Shown here: one piece after another, positions 1 to 10,965 of the stretch
Numbering within the stretch: the first letter of the stretch is position 1
Layout: each line of letters starts with the position of its first letter
Assembly (NCBI GenBank): GCA_019973155.2
Contig: BPQB01000037.1
Span: forward strand, 124,001-188,000
From: Phanerochaete sordida
Lineage: Eukaryota; Basidiomycota; Agaricomycetes; Polyporales; Phanerochaetaceae
Direction of reading: 5' to 3'
Length of the DNA: 64,000 nucleotides
Made by a program: the position numbers and the translations under genes
Notes under the pieces: model-generated
Database searches by the model: none
Told to the model about the DNA's origin: nothing
The model's input: the letters and a program-made list of their open reading frames with translations, nothing else

Positions 1-120
1 CGGGTCGGCGATGTCGAGCCGCGCCAAGAATGACACGAGCTCGGCAGCTCTTTCGTTTGGGTCGGACAAACTGCTGAGGGCCGCATCTAGCTGGCGGAGG
101 CTGTTGTCTGTGCGTGGCAT
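1..120 (-). CDS. N-terminal fragment of a MYND-family protein, cut by window edge
   Basis: Only the first 40 codons are present; the gene continues beyond the left edge. The translation begins MPRTDNSLRQLDAALSSL and is followed by an acidic helical stretch. It aligns by eye with the N-termini of the two complete MYND genes at 5028-7610 and 8407-10965 (shared pattern: L..L...LS.LS, then a Lys/Glu-rich helix and a Trp or Leu core). An AT-rich TATTTAAT-like box lies about 80 bp upstream on the minus strand near 197-205. The zinc finger itself is outside the window, so the family assignment rests on this N-terminal similarity alone. Confidence 0.55.
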   Translation of the reverse strand, partial: MPRTDNSLRQLDAALSSLSDPNERAAELVSFLARLDIADP

Positions 121-1317
121 CGTCGAAAGTGTGTGTGGGTGGGCAGTGAAGGCACCAGATGCTGGGAGATGGTAGCGCACACGAGGACCGCCAGGATTAA
201 ATAGCCGTGTCGTAGGCATGGCAGCGAGGAGCAGACCGTCTTGGTGAGAATCGGACTGGGAAGGGACTGTGGAGCGAAGATCAGCGTGGATTCGGGTGTC
301 GTTGTCGGTATATAACCTACTAAAACGTCCGGCGAATGAGGCTTGGCTCAAATTTAGTGACAGACCTGCCTTGTAGCAGGGTAGAAGACCAGCCGTTACT
401 GCGCATGCGTTCTTACCACCCTACCGTCCTCTGATTCCTGAATGACTCGTAGACGTCACTCCTGGTCCGTTGAATGATTGCCCAGTCTGCATGTTATAAA
501 TGAGAGCAATGCGTGTCTCAGTCGTGTTCGCGACATCAGTAGACGAATGTGCTCACCAAGACTTTCCATGTCATATTTTGGTGCAAGAATGGAGGTCTGT
601 CGCTGCTCGGATGGACGTGCGAAGATGAACGAGCAAAGAACTCGGACCATGCGAGCCAGCTGCGCTTCGAGCTGCGGATCAGCGGTGGATGCGCTTCGCG
701 GTAGTTGTTGTACTATATCACCGTGTTACAAGCTCCTGGCTCGGCTGAGTTTGGGAAAACCGACGACCACTTCGTGTAACCCCGTGCTAATGTATTGGAG
801 GCTGGCCTTCGCTGTTGATGGAGACTCTGGGGAGACGTGCAATCAGCAGAGGTCGAGACTCGAGACGACACGCAAACATTACATAGAAAGGTACGACCGA
901 CCTATGAGCCGCGGTCGCGTGCAAGCAGCGGTAGGCGCATCATCCCGCCTTTGATGCGCTCTGCAAGGACGTCGTGCTACAAGTCTACGCTCGCGAGTAC
1001 GTGATGTATGCTTGGACATTCATCGAGCCGTTGGACTATATGTGGATGAAGCGAGGATGAGGGCAAGACGACGGATTTCACAGATAACTTCGCTTGGACG
1101 TGCGGTGGGCGCCTCACCAGAGTCCTGATTAGGTATGCGTAGTTCGAATGCGCACTGCGCAGCAAAAGAAAAGACAGCAGCGCAGTGCAGCCTTCGCGAA
1201 AAGCTAAGACCATAAAAGCAGGACCAGAATGTGTTGATATCGCGTATGGCTGGTATTCGCGACCCAAGGCCTTGTCGTGCGTTGTCGAGGGGTCCAAACG
1301 AGCGGTCAACGACGCCG
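121..1317. other. Intergenic stretch, no supported gene
   Basis: Reading frames here are short and lack the GC-rich third positions and motif content of the neighbouring genes. It includes the promoter side of the edge MYND gene and, from about 1318 on, the start of the duplicated block around the 151-residue gene. I see no RNA gene or mobile-element end in it. Confidence 0.5.
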
Positions 1318-2165
1318 CAGCACGCACACCCGAGTCGTCGCGCACAGCTTACACTCTTCGCGCAGGACAGTGCTAGCTCTGACGTAATTCCACATCGTAC
1401 AACATAGAGTACATATACATACATGCTGACCTCTCGCCGACCACGATCTTCCCTCAGCAGTCTGACTTTCGCTTGACGATCCACCCGTACACGTTCGCCG
1501 CGCACTTCGATTGGGACAGCGATGAGCCTCATACTAAAGGAAAGAGCGCATGTCAAGATAGTCCGAAAGCGTGACGAGGCGCATAAACTCGCCTTAATGT
1601 AGCGCTCTCACGCGCCGCCCTTCGGCCAGAAGTCCTCGGGGACGTCGTACCAATCGGGTTCTACGTCCGGCGGGATGTTCAGGAACTCGCGAATGAATTG
1701 GAGATCTTCGGGACTTGTGTTGACCTCCAAGTTGGCTCGAGAGGCGTTGTCGCGTAGGACTAGCAGCCAGCCCAAGGACCCATCCGCCTGTTCTACCACG
1801 ACTACTTCCCTCCGCACGGCGGGAATTGATCTTCTTGCGTCGACGAGGTAGGTGGGAATGAGTTCGCATGCAGAGAGTGCGATCCCCTCCATCACGGAGC
1901 TGAGTCGGTCGGGCTTGGGATTCAGGGAGCGTTTCTTGAAGAAGTAGTGCGCGAAATGCTCCATGTTGGCGTCTTCGATGAGAAAGCCGTAGGCTAGCGA
2001 GGGGATGCGACCACTCATGAACTCGACGCGAGGGTGTCCTCTGAGCATCATGAGAGCGGCCATGATGAGCGTGATGAGAGTTGTTGTTTTGGCCGCGCTA
2101 CCGGAAACCGAACTAAATACGAACATCTGGCACAGGCGCTCACCCTCCTAGTGCCACAAAAGGCA
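1318..2165. repeat. Segmental duplication, copy A
   Basis: This block and 3995-4836 are similar along their whole length and in the same orientation, including sequence well outside the coding region on both sides. Shared blocks include CTACCGGAAACCGAAC upstream of the gene and CCTCAGCAGTCTGACTTTCGC beyond its 3' end (only about 20 bases quoted). The two copies are about 2.7 kb apart and enclose the divergent 411-residue gene. By eye most positions match, with small indels. Confidence 0.85.
1608..2063 (-). CDS. Conserved 151-residue protein of unknown function, copy A
   Basis: The start is set at the ATG giving MAALMMLRGHPRVEF because this yields 151 residues, matching copy B (4290-4745) and the 152-residue copy C (30688-31146). 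Similarity to those copies continues a little upstream (TTLITLIM), so an earlier start is possible. Conserved features are a YGF(L/I)..D motif, a central (I/V)P..VRREVV strand, LLVL(R/C)DNAS, and a C-terminal PEDL.FIREFLNIP..V.P.WYDVPED.WPKG block. No signal peptide or membrane segment is evident and I do not recognise a named domain. Given three intact copies and one relict in 30 kb, it belongs to an expanded family. The stop codon lies in a GTGAG donor-like sequence. Confidence 0.75.
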   Translation of the reverse strand: MAALMMLRGHPRVEFMSGRIPSLAYGFLIEDANMEHFAHYFFKKRSLNPKPDRLSSVMEGIALSACELIPTYLVDARRSIPAVRREVVVVEQADGSLGWLLVLRDNASRANLEVNTSPEDLQFIREFLNIPPDVEPDWYDVPEDFWPKGGA

Positions 2166-2378
2166 ATGGTTGTCGTTCGCCGGCGTCATCATGCTCTTGT
2201 ACTGAGCATCGCGTTGCCATTGTTCTGCCATTCTACTCTACAGCCATTGTACATTGTACTTTTTTCCCACAACCTTCTTCGCCGCGGGGTCTGCGCATTC
2301 CATTGTTCCTTTTATCTATAAGAGTTGCTCCACCAGAGCACGACCTCTATCTTCCCCTCGTAAATCGTCAGCGCCACA

Positions 2379-3614
2379 ATGCCACCTCGAACCAACACAC
2401 AATACATCACCAGCTTAGCTACCCGACAAGCAGCGTCGCATGCTGCCTCATATCTTCTCAACCCACGCAACAGAGAAGACCTATGGTACCCTGTGTATCA
2501 AGGGGTCTTCAGTGACTTAGTCGCCTTCGACACTACAGGTAGCCTGCACCTTGGTGAGAATTGCGCCATATCGTTATCCTCCGCCGAGCTCGATGTCCTC
2601 GCCGGCATCAGACCTCCTCCGGAGTCGATTATCATAGCTCCGGTCGCCCCCGCGGGGCCCTCCCGGGCCACCGAAGGCAGCGCCGCCCAGACAAGCTCGC
2701 GCAGCAGCAAGCCCGGTCAGAACGACGCCACCGTTTCTTCGACCCCGGAGTCTCTACGTCGCTCCAAGCGCAAACCCGCCATTCCGGCTATCTCAGCGCA
2801 TGAGGCTCAGGCTATAGAAGCCGAGCGCCAGCGGCATGCCCGTCTCCTACGAGAACGATACGACGAACATCAGAGACGCATAGAACAAGCGGCAAGGGCG
2901 GGGGGTCTGTTCCTCATACACACTATACATAACTTGACACTCATGCACACTCTAGATGCAACTGAAGCAGACGGCGATACTTCGATGATCACGCTGCCAG
3001 ACCAAAACGCCCAAAACCGTGTCCCGGACTTCGCCGTGTCTCATGTGCACAGCGTGCCACTCGAAAGACCTGGGGACGATGAAGCGGAAGAACTCATCGC
3101 ATGGCAGATGTGCATGGGCCTTCACACGCGCCATCAATGCTATCCGCTTGTGGGCGAGATCAAGCCCCTGCCGTCGCGCCACGTTGACAGCACGCAGCGC
3201 ACGGCCGACATTCTCAAGAACCTTCGACACGCCGAAAGAGACCTCTACGGTTATTGTATATGTACCCTCGGGCGCGACCTCAGTGCCCAGTCGCTCATCG
3301 CTGTCTCCGCTGCCGGCATTTTCTGGCGATGGCGCGTTGTCACCAGGTCAGAAATACCACTGTCGGACGAAGACGCCTCGTTCCTAGACCTCCGAACAGA
3401 TTTCATCAAAAGGTTTGCAAAGAGGAGCTGGTATACTCTCGGCACCGAGGAATCGGACGATGAGCTGAACAAGCTCTGGACCACAACCCTTCATCCCTAT
3501 CTCTCGCAGCACAAGAAGTATCCTCCCACCATGCTGATTGACCAGGAGAAGCTGAAAAGGCTGAAGGAGGCGGAGAGGAAGAAGGTGAAGAAACAGGCGG
3601 CGGACGCTGATTGA
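2379..3614 (+). CDS. 411-residue protein with PD-(D/E)xK-like motif
   Basis: The frame is open from the ATG (MPPRTNTQYI) to TGA. Residues 90-135 are low-complexity Ser/Pro/Arg, and 145-175 form a charged helix. Near 214-262 the order VPDFAV ... YPLVGEIKP places D217 and E260-x-K262 as in PD-(D/E)xK nuclease-fold proteins, followed by a helical region; the tail 380-411 is very basic. Nuclease activity is only an inference from this motif. A 51-nt stretch ending in CACTCTAG near 2908-2958 has GT/AG ends and a branch-like CTTGAC; it is in frame, so it may be a real intron, giving 394 residues. The gene diverges from copy A of the 151-residue family. A fragment of it persists at 13,228-13,330. 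Confidence 0.7.
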   Translation: MPPRTNTQYITSLATRQAASHAASYLLNPRNREDLWYPVYQGVFSDLVAFDTTGSLHLGENCAISLSSAELDVLAGIRPPPESIIIAPVAPAGPSRATEGSAAQTSSRSSKPGQNDATVSSTPESLRRSKRKPAIPAISAHEAQAIEAERQRHARLLRERYDEHQRRIEQAARAGGLFLIHTIHNLTLMHTLDATEADGDTSMITLPDQNAQNRVPDFAVSHVHSVPLERPGDDEAEELIAWQMCMGLHTRHQCYPLVGEIKPLPSRHVDSTQRTADILKNLRHAERDLYGYCICTLGRDLSAQSLIAVSAAGIFWRWRVVTRSEIPLSDEDASFLDLRTDFIKRFAKRSWYTLGTEESDDELNKLWTTTLHPYLSQHKKYPPTMLIDQEKLKRLKEAERKKVKKQAADAD

Positions 3615-3994
3615 TGTACGGTACCTTAGCCTAAATGAGCTTCGTCATTTCCATGTAACATTTCTGCCAAACTGGGCCGCCTACTTGCGAATGCAATTGT
3701 GCTATCACCCACCGTCAGACGCACTCGATTCTGCCGACTCTGGCTCCGCGCCCTACCGCTCCTTCGCAGCGATCACAATGTTGCCAATCTCCGGATTTCC
3801 TGGATGTCCAGGCGCAGTAGGCTGTCCGTCTCCATCGCGGAGCTAACACGACGACGGCGGCGTCGTCTGGGTTGCGTCTGAGGTGTAGCTTGTCACTGGT
3901 CAGCCGCGTCGTGCTCGGCTCCTTGCCATCGTAGTCCTGTATGGCGCGGCGCACGGTCGCAGCTAGGCGCAGCCGCCATCGCCTTGTCGACTCG
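3615..3994. other. Spacer between the 411-residue gene and duplication copy B
   Basis: Contains the 3' end region of the plus-strand gene. Sequence near 3955-3990 (CGCAGCCGCC then CTTGTC) recurs at about 13,338-13,365 next to the gene relict, showing that the relict includes flanking DNA. No gene is supported here. Confidence 0.5.
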
Positions 3995-4836
3995 CGGCAC
4001 ACACATCCGAGTCGTTGCCGCGCGCACAGCTCACAATCCTCGCGCAGCACGCTACTGGCTCTGAAGTAATTTCCAATCTAACAAAATAGAGTACACGTAC
4101 AGACACGCCGACCTCTCGCAGAGCACAATCATCCCTCAGCAGTCTGACTTTCGCTTGATGATCAACACATTGGCATTCGCCGTGCACTTCGCTTGGGACA
4201 ACGACGAGCCTCATACTAAAGAAAAGAGCGCATGTCAAGATAGTCCGAAAGTGTGACGAGGCGCAGAAACTCGCCTGATTGTAGCGCTCTCACGCGCCCC
4301 ACTTTGGCCAGAAGCTCTCGGGGACGTCGTACCATTCGGGTTCCACGTCGTGGGGGATGTTCAGGAACTCGCGAATGAATTGAAGATCTTCGGGACTTGT
4401 GTCGACCTCCAAGTTGGCGCGAGAGGCGTTGTCGCGTAGGACTAGCAGCCTGCTCAAAGATCCATCCGCCTTCTCCACCACTACTGCTTCCCTCCGCACG
4501 GCGGGGATTGATCTTCTGGCGTCAACAAGGTAGGTGGGAATGAGTTCGCATGCAGAGAGTGCGATCCCCTTCATCACGGATTTGAGACGGTCGGGCTTGG
4601 TAGTCATAGCGCGTTTCTTGAAGTAGTAGTGGGCGAAATGCTCCATGTTGGCGTCTCCGATGAGAAAGCCGTAGGCTAGCGAGGGGATGCGACCGCTCAT
4701 GAACTCGACGCGAGGATGTCCTCTGAGCATCATGAGTGCGGCCATGATGAGCGTGATGAGAGTTGTTGTTTTGTACGCGCTACCGGAAACCGAACATCGG
4801 GCACGGGCGCTCACCTCTCCGGTGCCACAAAAGGCC
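3995..4836. repeat. Segmental duplication, copy B
   Basis: Second copy of the block at 1318-2165, same orientation. Differences are scattered substitutions and a few short indels; the coding part stays open in both. Confidence 0.85.
4290..4745 (-). CDS. Conserved 151-residue protein, copy B
   Basis: Tandem paralogue of the gene at 1608-2063, with the same length and the same start context (LIM-AALMMLRGHP). It differs at scattered sites, for instance YYFKKRAMTTKP against YFFKKRSLNPKP and SRLLVL against GWLLVL. The C-terminal block PEDLQFIREFLNIP...WYDVPESFWPK is kept. The open frame extends further upstream to 4877, but that part is not conserved in copy C. Function unknown. The stop codon again overlaps a GTGAG donor-like site, with an acceptor-like CTTTAG 78 bp downstream at 4216. 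Confidence 0.75.
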   Translation of the reverse strand: MAALMMLRGHPRVEFMSGRIPSLAYGFLIGDANMEHFAHYYFKKRAMTTKPDRLKSVMKGIALSACELIPTYLVDARRSIPAVRREAVVVEKADGSLSRLLVLRDNASRANLEVDTSPEDLQFIREFLNIPHDVEPEWYDVPESFWPKWGA

Positions 4837-5027
4837 GCAATTAATATGGCGGTCGCTGGAAGGCGAAATGTAATCACGCAGACAATATTTCATATGCATG
4901 TCAAGAAATACGAAGGCAACATAAGGCGAGAGGCAAGGCGGCCGCACGGCGCACGACCAAGCACTACGGCCGGGTCATGCGCCGAGAAGTCCCTTGCCTG
5001 CGCACAGCCAGTGCGACATACGAGATT

Positions 5028-7610
5028 CTACGCGGGGACGATCTCGATGTAGCGCTCGGTCCACATTGGCGCGCCGACGCTGGACTGCGTAACTACGTCA
5101 GGACGCGCACGTATTGTAGACACGGGGTGTACGCACCTGAAGGTACCAGCTCTCGCTGTCTTTGAATTCTGGGAGGTCGGACGGCGCGCCGTTGAGCGGT
5201 GCGCAGAGGCGCTGCGAACCCGGGATCAGCAACGATCATGCAAAGAGTAGACTGACTGAGACTATGGAGATAGTAAAAGGCGTACGTGGGGAACAATCTT
5301 GTGCGCCGGCCTGCGCTTGAGGCCGGCTTTATTCAGCGCCACGGCCAGGCCTTGCTTCGAGAGGTGCGTATCGAACGCCATCGAGTGGTCATGCACAGCC
5401 GAAAATGCGCTGGTGTTGGCCATGAGACCGCCCATATAAGCTAGAATCATTATGAGTGGGCCGCTAGGCGAGGCGCGCGAACTGTGAGACGTACCGTCGA
5501 CGTCACTGGCGGTGTGTTGCTTGGTGCGGTCTAACAGGGCAACCTAAACGTCGTGCGCAGGATCAGCCGCTGGCGAATAGCTGGATCGAGGAGAACCTTG
5601 CGGCCGTGTGAGCGTACCTTTCCAGTTGCGATCAGTCTGTCGACAATATCGTCCACATCCTTCTGCCCCGGCTCAGCAGTCGGCTCACGCAGCGGCCAGT
5701 TCATTAAGTGGCCGATGATAGCAGCACCATCGTCGCGCTTGAGGAACTCGCCCCAGGCTTCAAGGATGGGCGGGACGCCGATATAGTCTTGGTCGACGAT
5801 GTTTGAGACGTCGATGCGGTCGAAGCGCGTGGACGCGGGCAGGCCGATGGAGACAAAGTCGCCGCGGCGAAGACTGGTCGCGAGGTCGAGCGCGTGCTTA
5901 TCCGTGATCTTGATGTTGATGTCCATGCGCTCGAGGCGCTCCGCAAACGTCTCCAGCTGTGAGACGACATGGTAGTAGAGGCAGCCGTACAGGTCTTCGC
6001 GTGATGCGCCGTGAGCCCTTCCCGACGCGACGACCTCCTCAATGCTGTCGAGAGCTAATTAGCGAGTACCTTTACAGGAGCCAGGATGTGACGCACTCCC
6101 AAGAGTGCAGGGGGTTTACTCCATCAGACTGTAACCATTCGCCCTCTGGGGAGAAGAGGAAGCGGTTGGGCATGTTGAAGTGCGCATTGTGCGCGCCAAA
6201 CGGCAGGACAAGACCGAAGCGGTGATACTCGAGCAGCGCAAGGCGATGTGAGCCCTCGCACTTTGCCCATTGCCGGTGGCGCAAGTCGACGCGGCCAGGG
6301 TCGAACCTTTGTGCGTGAGTGAGCGGGATAGTGGCACCAGTCCGTTAGCACTTACCGGACACTGCTCAGATCGTTTGCCGCATCTGCCATGCTGTATTTC
6401 ATGGAAGAAACGAGCAGCGCAGCGCAGAGGATGCGAATGTCCTGGCCGACGCAGACGTCGAGAACGGCTTGCGAACCCAGCTGCGTGCGGATGCTACCGG
6501 TTTCAATGGCGACTTCCTTGGCGACGAATGCGATCTCAGTGTGATACATCGCTGGGATGAAGGCAGTGTACCACAGATGGAGCACTATATCTGCAGCCAT
6601 ACGCTTGTTCTTGATCTTGGCCATGATGCGTAGCATGAGGATATTCCGAAGGGTCACATAGTCCGAAAGGTCGTTCATGAGTACGGTGACCTGGCCTGCG
6701 TAACCCTCCGGGAGGCCGTTGATCGTCTTGAGCACGTTCCGCAAATCGCCAGAAGCTGGTGTCGAGTTAACTTGAGCATCATGCTACGACAGATAGAGAC
6801 AGTGATTATGACACACCGAGGAAGGCCACTCTTATATCAGCCCGAGATTTGGCATCGTCAGACGCCAGCTTCAGGATATCGATTGCTGGCATTGTTCCCC
6901 ACCTAAAACCAATGAGCGACCGAGGAGCGACAGAGGATACAGCTTACAGGGCGTTCCTGCGACTGAGAGGATGCAATCGCGGTATACTGCTAGCAAAAAG
7001 GGGAGGGCGTCCTTCTGCAATCCAGGCGGGCTGCCACTGATCAGACCGAAAATAATCCCTACAATCTTTGCGAGATAAGCAAAGAAATTGAGGAAGGATG
7101 CACATTCACATACCCTGCGAATGTAATTTCCAATGTTTACGCTGGCAGACCTACAGTACGCATATTAGCCAATATATTATGCGCATATATGCGGCAGACA
7201 CACACCTTCGAGCAATATTTGACGAGGCGACATCCGCTACAAGCCTGTTGTCCAGCATAGGGACACTCAAGACCTGCGGCAGGATCAGCGTACGCGCACG
7301 GCGGCGTGAGAGGAATGAAAGCAGGCAGCTCGTCCGACACCTCGCGGAACAGAGCGTCGGCCACGTCCCGCTCCGACAGACCATGGCGTGCAAGGAGTGC
7401 CTTCATCTGCGCTGCTCCGCCAACGTCGTGGGCGGGGTTACGACCCAGATTGTGCGCGTTCCTGCCTGCTGGATTGTGCGCTGAGAGTGTCGGAGGCTGC
7501 GAGTCCTGCTGGTTTATCCAAGCGGTCACTTTCGCCAGCTTATCGTCTTTCAGCGACAGGCTAGACAGCGCGCTGCTGAGCTCTTGCAGGGCGTCGTTGA
7601 AGTTGAGCAT
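5028..7610 (-). CDS. MYND-type zinc-finger protein, paralogue 1
   Basis: About nine exons separated by 45-90 bp introns encode a protein of roughly 600 residues. Exon 1 starts MLNFNDALQELSSALSSL and ends in the first half of a MYND finger, CPYAGQQACSGCRLVKYCSK. The next exon supplies CQRKHWKLHSQDC, completing a Cys/His cluster that in this family binds zinc and mediates protein contacts. The rest is mostly helical: MPAIDILKLA, then LRNVLKTINGLPEGYAG, HRQWAKCEGSHRLALLEY, a SIEEVVASG...DLYGCLYYHV block and a final WTERYIEIVP-stop exon. Its paralogue at 8407-10965 has matching exons in the same order, which helped place the splice sites. Specific function is unknown. Confidence 0.75.
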
Positions 7611-8406
7611 GGTACGTAGTTGACGGGGTTAGGGAAAGAGAGGCGGTAAGGACTCGGGCTCTACTTTAGGGGGTGTACGCTCTTCCTCAGCGAGTATGAA
7701 CGCGACCAGAAGCATCTTGCGCCGAGCCAGATGGACGCGTGTGGGAAATGGCTCTGGTCAAAATGGAAAACATCCTAACTTGACAAGTTGGGGACGTCTC
7801 TGTCTCGCGGCTGATGAGCGACATTCGTCAGTTGGCAGTGAGCGACATTCTTGCTGCCGAGTAGACCTGATGCAGATGATGCTCCTCTCTGAGGATCCCA
7901 TCGCGAATCCTGGGGCAAAGTCATCTTTTCTTCGTAGTCAGAAGCATCAAGCGGGCGAATACTTCAAGGCAGCTTACATGGGACGTACGGTTTCCGAAAT
8001 AGCCCTTTGCGCTAACACGCCTTAGATGGCCCCTGTGGTTCCCAGAAAATGATTGCGTAAGGAGCTAAACTAAGGGTGACTCACCGCGGCATGGCCGCGG
8101 AGCAGCCTGCGTGAGTTACCTTGGCTGCTTCGTCCGAGGTATCCGCCAGACCAAAGGTGAGACCCACTGTGTATATGGTGCAGGACTTCTTTGGGACCTC
8201 GAACGTCGCTATGGGGTGATAACGGTCACGGTTTTTCATGGATAACTATGGACACCGTTAGAAGGGAAGCGATATAAGGCCCTTGAGCGCAGACCGACGC
8301 TTCAACGCTTGCATAACAAGAAATGTAACGATGACATGACACGAAGACAAGGTCCGCAGGGCACATGAATTGAGCTCGCCAATTAATGCACCCTGGGGAT
8401 CCCCGC
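7611..8406. other. Intergenic region between MYND paralogues
   Basis: No supported gene. It contains a perfect short palindrome near 8087-8103 (CCGCGGC-ATG-GCCGCGG) that could form a hairpin. A plus-strand open frame at 7696-8025 has no recognisable content and I do not call it. Confidence 0.5.
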
Positions 8407-10965
8407 CTACGTCGGAACAATCTCCAAATAACGCTCTGTCCACATCGGCGATGCGACATGGACCTGCATATCACAAGACCGTCAGTTGTTTCGGGGCGGA
8501 AACGCAGTAGCAGGCGCGGACGCACCCGCAGGTACCACGCTTCGTCGTTCTCGAGATCAGGAAGGGCAGCGGGTGCGGCGCTGAGCGGTGCGCAAAGACG
8601 CTAGGAGATGCGTCAGCGACAGCATCGGAGAAGACGAAAATTGAGGGCGTACGTGCGGAACAATCTCGTGCACAGCTCTACGTTTCAGCTCCGCGCGCAG
8701 CAGCGCATGGGAAATGCGCTGCTTCGAGAGGTGAACCTCGAACGCCTTAGAATGATCTTGTGCGGTAGCAACACCGTGCGCCATTGCGACTAACATGCCC
8801 TGAAGGACTGGCGCATAACGCATGCGATTATTAAACCAGAAGTATGCGGGAGCTGAGGGCGGACGGCCTACCACGGATCTCATCCACGCTCGGATTCTTT
8901 CGCATCTTGGGGAGGGGAAGCTGCGATAGCTGTGAGGCGAGTGGAGATGAAGGCGAATGTAGACGCACCCTGCGAAGGAGCTTTTCGAACAATCGATCGT
9001 TGACATCCGTAGTACGCGCGCTCGGTTCGCGTCCGATCCAGTTTATCATATGCCCTACAATGACCCCGCCACCAGTGCCGCGCCTGATGAACCCTCCCCA
9101 TGCGTCGAGCACACGCGCGACGCCGAGATAGTCTTCGTCGAAGAGGTTCGAGACGTCGATCCGGTCGAAGCGGATTTTCGCAGGAATGCCGATGTCCGCG
9201 AGGTCGTTGCGCCACATGCTCTTCGCCAGTTCCAGCGCATCGAGGTTCGTGATATTGAACGAGATGCGCATGCGTGCGAGGCGGGAGGCAAACTTCTGCA
9301 GCTGGCCTGCGACATGGTAGTATAAGCAGCCGTACAAGTCATCGCGCGTCGCGCCGTGGGCCATGCCCGAGGCGACGACCTCTTCGATGCTGCGACACGG
9401 GTTGAGCAGGTGCGCAGCGCGAAAAAGCGGGACACTTACTCCCAGGAGTCCAGCGGGTTCACGCCGTCGGACTGAAGCCATACGCCATTGGGCGAGAACA
9501 GAAAGCGGTTTGGATTTTTGAAGTGCGCCTTGTGAGCGCCGAATGGGAGCACGAGACCGTACTTGGTGTACTCTAGCAACGCAAGTCGATGAGACGGTTC
9601 GCACCGCAACCACTGGCGATGACGAAAATCAACTCGGTCGGAGTTGAAGCTGTTGCAGTCCGTCAGTACTGCGGACTGGCAGCAAGTACGGAGGGCCCTC
9701 ACCGAACGCGAGTTAATTCCTGCATAGCGTGGTCTGCGCCATAACCTCTGGAAAACACCAGGAGCAAGCTGCATAGTGCACGCAACTCGTCGCTGATGTC
9801 AGCATCAAGTGCTGCATTGGAACCCAGCTCGACGTGTAGAGCTCCGGTAGCTGTAGCAAGATCCATGCCGATAGCTGTTATCTCCACGTCGTACTCGTCA
9901 GGCAGGAATGCGGAGTACCACAGATGAAGCACGATGTCGGCGGCCCGACGCTTGTTCGGAGTTCTCGCCAAGATCTCGAGCATGATTATGTTGCGAAGGG
10001 TGACGTAGACATCTCGGTCGTTCATGACGACCTTGAGCGTGCCCGCAAAGTCCTGCGGCAGCCCGTTGACTGTCTCCATGACGTTGCGTAGATCTCCCGA
10101 GGCTGTGCGCGTGTCAAGGATTAGATTCAGACGATAGAGCATACACGCACCTATGAACGCAAGATTCATTTCAGCCTCCGACTTTGATTTCGACGGCGCG
10201 AGTTTCAGGATGTCTATGGCGGGCATGGTACCCCACCTAAATAACCAGGGTACTTAGTCAGTGGTCGTGCCAGGAGTATCAGAATGGAGAGTTCCCACAA
10301 TTGAAGCCCTAGGCCTAGATGATGCTCACGGATCACACCCTCCCCTACAAATATCGGGGTCCGTCCTTCGCGCACCCACACAGGCTGCCATTTTTTCGAG
10401 CGAATTTCATTCTTGCAATCTGCAAGCCATTAGGCCTCAGGCGATGGACCACGTTACGCGAGAGACATACCTTGCGAATGCGCTCGGGAGTGTTTTTGTC
10501 TGCACGTCTGTCGTATACAAGTTGGCCACGCGTGAAATTCGGAAATGAGAAACTCGCCTTCGAGCAATACTTCACCAAACGGCACTGGCCACACAATTGC
10601 GTCCCTGCCGATCTGCACTCTTCTCCCTTTGACAGGTCGACGTAGGCACAGGGCACGGTACGGGGAACGAACCGCGGAAGCTCATTCGACGCCTTGAGCA
10701 ACGTGGCTTCGATGACCTCTTCTTGAGACAAGCAGTGACGTGCAAGCAAGGCGTCCCATTGCGGAGTGCCATAGAATTCGGTGTCGGGAACGGTGCTGCG
10801 TGGCCTAACTGTGGATCTGGTGGCATGGTCGTACAGCGTCGCAGACGAGGCCAGCGAATACTCGCGATGCATCCACGTGGCGACCGCCTTTCTCTTGTCG
10901 TTTTGGCATGACATATGACAGAGGGTGTCGTCAAGCTCTTCCAACGTTGCGCGGGTTGGAGGCAT
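8407..10965 (-). CDS. MYND-type zinc-finger protein, paralogue 2
   Basis: Tandem paralogue of the gene at 5028-7610 with the same exon order. The start is placed at MPPTRATLEELDDTL (10,965) to match paralogue 1, although the frame is open back to 11,166. The MYND cluster reads CRSAGTQLCGQCRLVKYCSK then TCRQKHSRAHSQDC. The join needs a GC-AG intron (donor GCGAGT), and the Trp of KHW in paralogue 1 is Ser here. Downstream blocks include MPAIDILKLAPSKSKSEAE, LRNVMETVNGLPQDFAG, SIEEVVASGMAHGATRDDLYG, KRRAVHEIVPH and the last exon WTERYLEIVPT. One internal donor (after exon 3, near 10,330) could not be fixed by eye. Function unknown. Confidence 0.72.

Noticed and set aside
1020..1556. Minus-strand frame of 178 codons, partly conserved in the second duplication copy
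   Set aside because: Conservation follows the DNA duplication and does not extend to copy C. The residue pattern is not protein-like. Kept only as a possible spliced extension in the findings.
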